NCBI RefSeq assembly: GCF_041262565.1
Contig: NZ_JBGCCJ010000001.1
Location: 3,286,001 to 3,350,000, forward strand
Origin: Leifsonia sp. EB41
GTDB lineage: Bacteria; Actinomycetota; Actinomycetes; Actinomycetales; Microbacteriaceae
Length of the DNA: 64,000 nucleotides
Direction of reading: 5' to 3'
In this document: positions 57,697-64,000 of the stretch, piece by piece
How the letters are laid out: each line of letters begins with the position of its first letter
Position numbering within the stretch: the stretch's first letter is position 1
Translations under genes and position numbers: made by a program
Notes under the pieces: model-generated
What the model was told of the DNA's origin: nothing
The model's input: the letters and a program-made list of their open reading frames with translations, nothing else
Databases searched by the model: none

Positions 57697-59091
57697 TCAG
57701 CTCACGTTGTCGGTGAAGTCGATGTCGCGGGTCTCCTTCGACAGCAGCAGCGCGATCAGCGTCAGCACGCCTGCCCCGGACAGGTAGACGCCGACCCAGA
57801 CCGTGCTGCCGCCGCCGATCGTCCACAGCCAGACCGCGACGGTCGGCGCGACCGCCGCGCCGAGCACGCTGGCCAGGTTGTAGGCGATGGCGGAGCCCGT
57901 GTACCGGACGTTCGTCGGGAACAGCTCCGGCAACTCGGCGCCCATCGGCCCGAACGTGAGCCCCATGAGGGTGAAGCCGACGATGAGCAGCGCCATCGTC
58001 CCCACCATGCCGCCGGCGAACAGGGGCACGAACAGCAGCCCGAACAGGATGATCCCGAGCGTCACACAGATCAGCGTCTTCCGGCGGCCGAAGCGCTCGG
58101 CGAGCGGGCCTGCGACGAGGGTGAAGACACCGAAGAACACCACACCGATGATGAGCATGACCAGGAAATCGTTGCGCGCGTACCCGAGACCCGGTACGAA
58201 GCCGGCGGCGGAGAACGTCTTGCCCGCCTTCTCGGCGGCGGCCTGCGCGGCCCCCGGGGTCGCGGCCGTCGTCCCATAGGTCAGGGTGAAGGCCGTCATC
58301 AGATAGAAGAGCACGTAAGTCGCCAGCATGATGAACGTGCCCAGCACGATCTGCCGCCAGCTCGTCCGGAACACCCGCGCCAGCGGGAGCTTCGCCACCT
58401 CGCCCGTGTCGACGACCTTCTGGAAGGCGGGTGTCTCCACGAGCTTCAGGCGCACGTACAGGCCGACGATGACGAGCACCGCGCTCAGCAGGAACGGCAC
58501 CCGCCAGCCCCACGCCGCGAACTGCTCCGCGTCGATGGAGAGGCTGAGCACCAGGAACAGCAGGTTGGCGACGATGAAGCCGATCGGCGCGCCGAGCTGC
58601 GGGAAGGTCCCGTAGATCGCCCGCTTGCCCGCCGGAGCGTTCTCGGTGGCGAGCAGCGCGGCGCCGCTCCACTCGCCGCCGAGCCCCAGGCCCTGGCAGA
58701 ACCGCATCACCACGAGCAGGAACGGCGCCCAGAACTCCCAGCCGGGCGTCTGCGCGGTCGGGAGGCAGCCGATCAGGACGGTCGCGATGCCCATCGTGAG
58801 CAGCGAGCCCACGAGCGTGCCCTTGCGGCCGATCCGGTCGCCGAAGTGTCCGAACAGGATGGAGCCGACCGGGCGCGCGATGAACGCGACGCCGAACACG
58901 GCGAACGACGACAGCAGCGCCGCCGTCGGGTCTTCGCTGGTGAAGAACAGCGACGGGAAGACGAGCACCGCCGCGGTGGCGTAGACGTAGAAGTCGTAGA
59001 ACTCGATGGAGGTGCCGATGAGGCTCGCGAGGATGACGCGGCCGCGGGTGTTGGCGGGGACGGGAGGGGTGACGGAGGCCGTCGTGGACAT
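57697..59091 (-). CDS. MFS transporter, metabolite:H+ symporter family
   Basis: The 464-residue protein has 12 membrane helices and MHS-family marks: GTSIEFYDFYVYATAA at the start, GHFGDRIGRKGTLV between helices 2 and 3, and RFCQGLGLGGEWSGAALLATENAP. An extended extracytoplasmic loop of about 45 residues sits between helices 7 and 8. Family members import organic acids, osmolytes or shikimate; the substrate here is open. Confidence 0.88.
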   Translation of the reverse strand: MSTTASVTPPVPANTRGRVILASLIGTSIEFYDFYVYATAAVLVFPSLFFTSEDPTAALLSSFAVFGVAFIARPVGSILFGHFGDRIGRKGTLVGSLLTMGIATVLIGCLPTAQTPGWEFWAPFLLVVMRFCQGLGLGGEWSGAALLATENAPAGKRAIYGTFPQLGAPIGFIVANLLFLVLSLSIDAEQFAAWGWRVPFLLSAVLVIVGLYVRLKLVETPAFQKVVDTGEVAKLPLARVFRTSWRQIVLGTFIMLATYVLFYLMTAFTLTYGTTAATPGAAQAAAEKAGKTFSAAGFVPGLGYARNDFLVMLIIGVVFFGVFTLVAGPLAERFGRRKTLICVTLGIILFGLLFVPLFAGGMVGTMALLIVGFTLMGLTFGPMGAELPELFPTNVRYTGSAIAYNLASVLGAAVAPTVAVWLWTIGGGSTVWVGVYLSGAGVLTLIALLLSKETRDIDFTDNVS

Positions 59092-59260
59092 GCGTGAAGA
59101 ACTTCCGGTGACGTGACGAGCAGCCGCAGAGCGTGTGCGTCGGTCGGGCGTCGCGCGGGCGGTGAAGGGGAACGGGACGCTTGTGGCGTCCCATTCACCC
59201 TATGCCGCCCGCGTGGCCCAGCCGAATCGGGGCACCCGCACCGCTCGATAGGCTGAGGGC

Positions 59261-59707
59261 ATGGAAACCCTCTTCGCCGTTCTGCACGTCGTGTCCGCTG
59301 TGTTCATCGTGGGGCCGATGGCCATCCTGCCGATGACGGCGATGCGCGCGGTGCGTGCGGGCAACGCGAGCCAGGTGGCGGTGCTCGCCAAGTCGACCAA
59401 CCTGATCTCGCTGCTGTCGCTGCTCGTGGTCTTCTTCGGTTTCGGCGTCATGGGGCTGGCCGACAAGAAGTACGACCTCAGCATCGTGACGCCGTGGATC
59501 CTGTGGTCGATCGTCCTCTACGTGATCGCCCTCGGGCTGACGCTGTTCCTCGTCGTGCCGACCATGCGCCGCGCCGCGGAGGCGCTCCAGGCCGCCGACA
59601 CCGCGCAAGGCGGCGAGGCCACGGCATACCCGGCCATCGCCGCCGGCTCCGGCGTCGCCAGCCTGCTGCTGGTCGCCGTGGTCGTGCTCATGGTCTGGAA
59701 GCCGTAG
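59261..59707 (+). CDS. Small membrane protein, four helices (DUF2269-like)
   Basis: The 148-residue protein has four hydrophobic stretches (5-27, 47-67, 77-100, 125-147), beginning METLFAVLHVVSAVFIVGPMA, a pattern seen in DUF2269 proteins. TAGGCT (59249-59254) lies exactly 6 nt before the ATG and no SD is visible, so it is probably leaderless. Function unknown. It faces the rib operon tail to tail. Confidence 0.6.
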   Translation: METLFAVLHVVSAVFIVGPMAILPMTAMRAVRAGNASQVAVLAKSTNLISLLSLLVVFFGFGVMGLADKKYDLSIVTPWILWSIVLYVIALGLTLFLVVPTMRRAAEALQAADTAQGGEATAYPAIAAGSGVASLLLVAVVVLMVWKP

Positions 59708-59723
59708 CCTCCGCCGGCGACCC

Positions 59724-60200
59724 CTACGCGCGCAGCTCCCGCAGCGCGATCGCCGTCGCGAGCGCCGCGTGCGCGGCCTCCTCGCCCTTGTCCTCCTTGG
59801 ACCCGGGGAGGCCGGCGCGGTCGATGCCCTGCGCCTCGTCGTCCAGCGTGAGCACGCCGAAGCCGACCGGCTTGCCGGTGTCGAGCGCCACCCGGGTGAG
59901 GCCGTCGGTGGCCGCCGCCGAGACGTACTCGAAGTGCGGGGTGCCGCCGCGGATGATCACGCCGAGCGCGACCACCGCGTCGGCGCCGGACTCCAGCGCC
60001 GCCTTGCTGACGACGGGGAGCTCGAAGCTGCCGGGCACGCGGACGAGCGAGAAGTCCGCTCCCGCGGCCTCCAGCGTCCGGGTCGCTCCCGCGATCAGCC
60101 CGTCGGTGATCTGCTCGTGCCAGGTGCCGGCGACGATGACGACCCGCAGGCCGCTCCCGTCGACGGCCTCGGTCGCGTTCGGTGCTCCGGCTCCGCTCAT
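59724..60200 (-). CDS. ribH: 6,7-dimethyl-8-ribityllumazine synthase
   Basis: Forms lumazine from the RibA/RibB products; 158 residues, usual length. The motifs [35 protein letters not shown] and [17 protein letters not shown] are diagnostic, with the catalytic His in PHFEYV. It is the last gene of the rib operon. Its ATG overlaps the ribBA stop by 4 bp. Confidence 0.95.
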   Translation of the reverse strand: MSGAGAPNATEAVDGSGLRVVIVAGTWHEQITDGLIAGATRTLEAAGADFSLVRVPGSFELPVVSKAALESGADAVVALGVIIRGGTPHFEYVSAAATDGLTRVALDTGKPVGFGVLTLDDEAQGIDRAGLPGSKEDKGEEAAHAALATAIALRELRA

Positions 60201-61492
60201 CGTGCTGTCCTCTCCGCCGCCACGGCGGCTGCGCCCGGCTCGTCGTCCGGGTCGATCTCGTCGATCACGTGACCCATGCGGTCGCGCTTGGTCTCCAGGT
60301 AGCCCTCGTTGAACACGCCGACGCCGACGACGAGCGGCACGCGCTCCTCGACCGTGATGCCGTGCTCCTCGAGCTGGCGCACCTTCTCGGGGTTGTTGGT
60401 CAGCAGTCGCACCGAGTCGATGCCGAGGTCCTGCAGGATGGCCGTCGCCGCCCCGTAGTCGCGCGCGTCGATCGGCAGGCCCAGCGCCAGGTTGGCGTCG
60501 AGCGTGTCGAGGCCGTCCTCCTGGAGCTTGTAGGCGCGCAGCTTGTTGATCAGGCCGATGCCGCGGCCCTCGTGCCCGCGCAGGTAGACGACGACGCCGC
60601 CCTCCCGCTGGATGGTGGCGAGCGCCGCGTCGAGCTGCGGTCCGCACTCGCACTTCAGCGAGCCGAACGCCTCGCCGGTCAGGCACTCCGAGTGCACCCG
60701 GATGAGCGTGCCCTCGGCGGCGGGCGATCCCGAGACGATGGCGACGTGGTCGGCGCCGGTCATCCGGTCGCGGTACGCGCGCATGCGGAACGTGCCGTTC
60801 GTGGTGGGGACGGTCGTCTCGACCTCGAAGATCACCCGCGACGACTCCGGGATGGGCGCGGGGGAGGCGAGCTGCTGGTCGCAGTGGAACTCCTGCAGGT
60901 ACGCGATCAGCGCCTCGATGGTGATCACCAGCACGCCTTCGCGCTCGCCGAGCTCCAGGAGGCCGGGGAGGCGCATCATCTCGCCGTCGTCCGCGACGAT
61001 CTCGGAGATGGCGCCAACCGGGTTCAGGCCGGCGAGCTTCAGCAGGTCGACCGCGGCCTCGGTGTGGCCGTCGCGCTCGCGCACGCCGCCATCCACTGCG
61101 CGCAGCGGCATGATGTGGCCGGGGCGGTGGAGGCTGGCGGGCGTCGACTCGGCGTCGGCCAGCACGCGCAGGGTGTGCGCGCGGTCGGCGGCGCTGATGC
61201 CGGTGGAGAGCCGGTTGGCGGCGTCCACGCTCACCGTGTAGTTCGTGCCGCGGGCGTCCTCGTTGTTCGCGACCATCACCGGAAGCTCGAGACGGTCGGC
61301 GATCTCGTTCGTCATCGGCGCGCAGATGAAGCCGGAGGAGTTGCGCACGGTCCAGGCGATCCACTCCTGGCTGGCGAGCTCGGCGGCGATGACGACATCG
61401 CCCTCGTTCTCGCGGCTCTCGTTGTCGACCACGATGACGGGCCGGCCGGCGCGCAGCTCGGTGAGGGCCTCGGGGATGGTGGCGAGCGTCAT
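60197..61492 (-). CDS. ribBA: Bifunctional DHBP synthase/GTP cyclohydrolase II
   Basis: The N-terminal half (about 1-200) makes dihydroxybutanone phosphate ([29 protein letters not shown]). The C-terminal half is GTP cyclohydrolase II, with zinc cysteines in [20 protein letters not shown] and the [12 protein letters not shown] motif. The protein has 431 residues. Both active sites look intact. Overlaps ribE and ribH by 4 bp each. Confidence 0.95.
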   Translation of the reverse strand: MTLATIPEALTELRAGRPVIVVDNESRENEGDVVIAAELASQEWIAWTVRNSSGFICAPMTNEIADRLELPVMVANNEDARGTNYTVSVDAANRLSTGISAADRAHTLRVLADAESTPASLHRPGHIMPLRAVDGGVRERDGHTEAAVDLLKLAGLNPVGAISEIVADDGEMMRLPGLLELGEREGVLVITIEALIAYLQEFHCDQQLASPAPIPESSRVIFEVETTVPTTNGTFRMRAYRDRMTGADHVAIVSGSPAAEGTLIRVHSECLTGEAFGSLKCECGPQLDAALATIQREGGVVVYLRGHEGRGIGLINKLRAYKLQEDGLDTLDANLALGLPIDARDYGAATAILQDLGIDSVRLLTNNPEKVRQLEEHGITVEERVPLVVGVGVFNEGYLETKRDRMGHVIDEIDPDDEPGAAAVAAERTAR

Positions 61493-62178
61493 GACGCACT
61501 CCGTTCTGTCAGCGTGCGGGTGTCGGGGGTGTCGGCGGTGTCGGCGGTTTCGGGGGAGAAGCGGGCGGTGAAGTCGGGCTCGAGCGCGAGCATGCGCTCG
61601 ACGTGCCGGGCGAGGATGTCGGTCTCGATGTTCACGCGGTCGCCGGGGACGCGGTCGCCGAGCGTGGTGGCGGTGAGGGTCTCCGGGATGAGCGAGACCT
61701 CGAACCAGCCGTCCTCGCGGCCGCCGCCGACGTCGCTCACGGTCAGCGAGACGCCGTCGATGGCGATGGAGCCCTTGCGCGCGACCAGCGGAGCGTGGGC
61801 CGGGTCGAGGCTGAGCCGGACCACGCGCCAGGCGCTGCCGTCCTCGATGGAGAGCACGGTCGCGGTGCCGTCGATGTGGCCCTGGACGATGTGGCCGCCG
61901 AGCCGGTCGCCGACCTGCGCCGCGCGCTCAAGGTTCACCCGCCGGCCGGGCGCGACGTCGTCGAGCGTGCTCATCGCGAGCGTCATGGCCATCACATCGG
62001 CCGTGAACGTCTCGGCGTCCTGGCCGATCACGGTGAGGCAGACGCCGCTGACCGAGATGGAGTCGCCGTGCCCGGCGTCGCTGACGGCGAGCGGGCCGCG
62101 CACGGTGATCCGCATCGCGTCGGCGTCGCGCTCGACGGCGACGACCTCGCCCAGCTCTTCGATGATTCCGGTGAACAC
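61489..62178 (-). CDS. ribE: Riboflavin synthase, alpha subunit
   Basis: Dismutates two lumazines to riboflavin. The 229-residue protein has the [12 protein letters not shown] start and two similar barrels ([14 protein letters not shown] and [13 protein letters not shown]). The GTG at 62178 is chosen because AGGAGG lies 7 nt upstream and the family begins MFTGI; another GTG at 62184 is only one base from the SD. A Thr/Asp repeat tail ([13 protein letters not shown]) extends the C terminus by about 25 residues. Confidence 0.93.
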   Translation of the reverse strand: MFTGIIEELGEVVAVERDADAMRITVRGPLAVSDAGHGDSISVSGVCLTVIGQDAETFTADVMAMTLAMSTLDDVAPGRRVNLERAAQVGDRLGGHIVQGHIDGTATVLSIEDGSAWRVVRLSLDPAHAPLVARKGSIAIDGVSLTVSDVGGGREDGWFEVSLIPETLTATTLGDRVPGDRVNIETDILARHVERMLALEPDFTARFSPETADTADTPDTRTLTERSAS

Positions 62179-62180
62179 GC

Positions 62181-63218
62181 TCACGCCTCCTGGTGGGTGG
62201 TCGGGACGGGCACGGCCCGCAGGTACAGATCGACGCCGAGTCGTTCGACGTCGAGGATGCGCAGCTTGCGCTGGTCGCCGATGGTCTCCGCGCCGATGTC
62301 GCCGAGCGCGAGCTTGGGGCCGCCGAGCAGCGACGGCGCGAGGTAGATGGCGTACTCGTCCACGAGTCCCGCGGCGACGAACGCGCTCGCGAGGGTCGGG
62401 CCGCCCTCCACGTAGACCCGGCGGAAGCCGCGCTGGTGGAGGTCCGCGACGACCTCGCGCAGGTCGTGGGTGCCCTCGAAGATCACGGGGTGCGGGTGCC
62501 GGAACACCGCGGCGTCCTTCGGCACGGCGCGCGTCCCGACGACGACGGGCGTCGGCTGCGTGGCGAGCAGCTCGCCGGCGTCGCCGCGCGCGGTCAGGCT
62601 GGGGTCGTCGGCGAGGACGGTGCCGGTGCCGACGACGATCGCGTCGGAGGCCTCCCGCTGCTCGTGCACCCGCTGCCGGGCGGCGGCGCCGGTGATCCAC
62701 CTGCTGGTGCCGTCGGCTGCGGCCGTCCGGCCGTCCAAGGTGCTGGCCCACTTGACCGTGATGTGCGGCCGGCCGAGGCGTGCTGCCGTCAGCCAGTCGC
62801 CGAGGAAGCGCTCCGCCTCGTCGGCGAGCACACCGCCGATCACCTCGACGCCGGCCTCCCTGAGTCGCTCGGCCCCTCCGCTGGAGTGGCGGCCGGGGTC
62901 GGCGACCGCGTACACGACGCGGGCGACCCCGGCGGCGATCAGCGCCTCCGAGCACGGCCCGGTGAGACCCCAGTGGTTGCACGGCTCCAGGGTCACGACG
63001 GCGGTCGCGCCGCGCGCGCCGCCCTCGGGGAGGCTGCTGAGCGCGTCGACCTCCGCGTGCGCGGTGCCTGCGCCCCGGTGGAAGCCTTCCGCGATGGTGC
63101 CGCCCTCGGCGTCGAGGATCACGCAGCCCACGCGCGGGTTCACGCCGGTGGCCGGGCCGCCCTCGGCGAGCCGCAGCGCGGTGCGCATCGCGGCTTCCCA
63201 ATCTCCAGTCCGGGTCAT
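62181..63218 (-). CDS. ribD: Riboflavin biosynthesis deaminase/reductase
   Basis: The N-terminal deaminase domain has the zinc site HAEVD and TLEPCNHWGLTGPC. The C-terminal reductase has VKWASTLDGRTAA and GGPTLASAFVAAGLVDEY. The 345-residue protein opens the operon under the FMN riboswitch. The ATG at 63218 is preferred; a GTG at 63269 would add 17 residues of no family likeness. The stop codon is next to the ribE SD. Confidence 0.92.
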   Translation of the reverse strand: MTRTGDWEAAMRTALRLAEGGPATGVNPRVGCVILDAEGGTIAEGFHRGAGTAHAEVDALSSLPEGGARGATAVVTLEPCNHWGLTGPCSEALIAAGVARVVYAVADPGRHSSGGAERLREAGVEVIGGVLADEAERFLGDWLTAARLGRPHITVKWASTLDGRTAAADGTSRWITGAAARQRVHEQREASDAIVVGTGTVLADDPSLTARGDAGELLATQPTPVVVGTRAVPKDAAVFRHPHPVIFEGTHDLREVVADLHQRGFRRVYVEGGPTLASAFVAAGLVDEYAIYLAPSLLGGPKLALGDIGAETIGDQRKLRILDVERLGVDLYLRAVPVPTTHQEA

Positions 63219-63313
63219 CCGGGCGTCGTCCTGTCTCTCGTTGCCGTCGAGACGTGGTGCCGGGGTCACTGAAGCGGAAAGCCCGCGTTCGCGACGGTCG
63301 TCACCGACCGCCG

Positions 63314-63466
63314 ACGTGCGCCTCCCATCCGGACTGAGCGCCCAGGCTGTCGCCTGTACGCATTACCGTCGGTGCCGGAATTCCACCGGCTCGGCAGGGG
63401 GCTCTCGCCTCCCGCTCGCGGACTGTCACCGCCGGTTCGGACTCTCACCGACCCCGGAGCACGTTC
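63314..63466 (-). promoter_or_regulatory. FMN riboswitch (RFN element)
   Basis: On the minus strand the hallmark pieces occur in order: the P1 strand ACGTGC, GGGGTCGGTGAGAGTCCGAA, CGGCGGTGACAGTCCGCGAG, GCCGGTGGAATTCCGGCACC, GACGGTAATG, then AGTCCGGATGGGAGG and the P1 partner GCACGT. It lies about 95 bp before ribD. FMN binding would lower rib operon expression, probably by blocking translation, since no terminator hairpin with a U-tract is seen. Confidence 0.93.
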
Positions 63467-63483
63467 TTCTGTTGTCGAGTCTA

Positions 63484-63498
63484 GATCAACGCTTGATC
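63484..63498. promoter_or_regulatory. Palindrome in the rib promoter region
   Basis: GATCAA-CGC-TTGATC is a perfect inverted repeat just upstream of the riboswitch. It overlaps where the minus-strand rib promoter must be, with TAGACT (63479-63484, minus strand) as possible -10. Possible operator. Confidence 0.3.
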
Positions 63499-63559
63499 GC
63501 GCGAACTATTCCCGCCGCACTGTGACGTCAGGCTGCGGGGACGTCCGGCTGCGGGGACC

Positions 63560-64000
63560 TCAGGCTGCGGCGTGCTCGACGTCCTCCGCCGGCTCCGACA
63601 CATCGGCCAGCGCGCGGGCGGTGCCCTCGTCCACGATCAGGTCGGTGATCAGCCCGGCCGCCAACGCGCCGCGCAGGCTGTGCACCTTCGACGGCCCGGA
63701 CACGATGCACACCCGGCGCGGCACGCGCTTGATGAGGTCGATGTCCGGTCCGCTGGCCCGCTCGTTCAGCGGGATGCCGTGGTGGCTGCCGTCCTCGCGG
63801 AAGAACACGGTGGCGACGTCGCCGACGACCCGGGACGCGTCCAGCGACGCGTAGTCGTCCGCGTCGAGGTAGCCGCCCGCGTAGACGTGCGAGCGCACCT
63901 CCGAGAACGGGGAGCCCAGACCGAACAGCGCCACGTCCATCCGCTCCTGGATGTCGAGGATGCGCCGGGTGCTGCGCTCGCGCCACATCGCCTGCTTGGT
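63560..64000 (-). CDS. SorC-family sugar-binding transcriptional regulator (partial)
   Basis: Only the C-terminal 146 residues lie in the window and the frame continues past its edge. FGLGSPFSEVRSHVYAGGYL, VGDVATVFFREDGSHHGIPLNERASGPDIDLIKRVPRRVCIVSGPSKV and LAAGLITDLIVDEGTARAL match the phosphosugar-binding half of SorC/DeoR-type regulators. The DNA-binding domain is outside the window. It probably represses a nearby sugar operon. Confidence 0.85.
   Translation of the reverse strand, partial: TKQAMWRERSTRRILDIQERMDVALFGLGSPFSEVRSHVYAGGYLDADDYASLDASRVVGDVATVFFREDGSHHGIPLNERASGPDIDLIKRVPRRVCIVSGPSKVHSLRGALAAGLITDLIVDEGTARALADVSEPAEDVEHAAA

Noticed and set aside
59092-59260. A small hairpin GGGACGC-TTGTG-GCGTCCC as a riboswitch in the MFS/membrane protein gap
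   Set aside because: Short simple stem with no known riboswitch consensus; likely a weak structure in the upstream region.

Overview
This is a high-GC, gene-dense bacterial chromosome segment from an actinobacterium, most likely a member of the Microbacteriaceae close to Leifsonia (inference from codon use and gene content; no rRNA is present). Supporting signs are the recR-lysC-asd order, a topoisomerase I with a Lys/Ala/Thr-rich tail, a 6C small RNA beside a tad locus, a LexA box of the actinobacterial type TCGAAC-N4-GTTCGA, and many start codons placed 6-7 nt after a TANNNT hexamer, as expected for leaderless mRNAs. The window is core chromosome. I see no transposase, integrase, CRISPR array or prophage.

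Layout. 1-3.9 kb: end of recR, aspartate pathway genes lysC and asd, a MerR regulator divergent from a small membrane protein. 4-8.6 kb: mqo, an ABC-F ribosome-protection ATPase with an elaborate leader, and an SOS-box-controlled radical SAM protein of the Rv2578c type. 8.7-11.8 kb: a histidine kinase, membrane protein and response regulator cassette. 11.8-16.4 kb: tdk, ugd, a DUF4012 envelope protein and a small LADTG surface protein. 16.4-18.2 kb: a luciferase-like monooxygenase with a flavin reductase. 18.2-18.6 kb: a tandem 167-bp repeat abutting tRNA-Pro(CGG). 18.6-25.1 kb: metallophosphoesterase and PASTA-containing PBP, a small DUF4177-like protein, RidA, acs and 6C RNA. 25.3-28.4 kb: a compact tad pilus locus. 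28.5-36 kb: topA-tmk-holB-lipoprotein hydrolase and a TetR regulator. 36-41.2 kb: tRNA-Thr(CGT), a secreted beta-propeller/PKD protein, a DacB-type carboxypeptidase and pncA. 41.3-45.1 kb: an MMPL transporter, a degenerate E1-alpha-like protein and a hydrolase. 45.2-49.2 kb: an Lrp regulator and a GabD, thiolase and SDR catabolic cluster. 49.2-52.9 kb: a four-copy short repeat, then a RamB-like regulator divergent from pckG. 52.9-59.7 kb: an ABC exporter, a drug-type ABC operon, an MHS-family MFS transporter and a small membrane protein. 59.7-63.5 kb: the ribD-ribE-ribBA-ribH operon under an FMN riboswitch. 63.56-64 kb: the end of a SorC-type sugar-responsive regulator.

Functional themes. Central carbon metabolism and its control (mqo, acs, pckG, RamB-like regulator) recur. 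Envelope building is well represented (PBP with PASTA domains, DacB, Ugd, DUF4012, surface proteins, tad pili). Regulation in RNA is prominent: 6C RNA, the FMN riboswitch, a probable RBS-sequestering attenuator ahead of the ABC-F gene, and an in-frame internal lysC start expected to yield a separate regulatory subunit. Several gene ends carry long palindromes that look like a small family of dispersed intergenic elements built on an outer GGCACG arm and a GCGC-rich core flanked by A/T runs.
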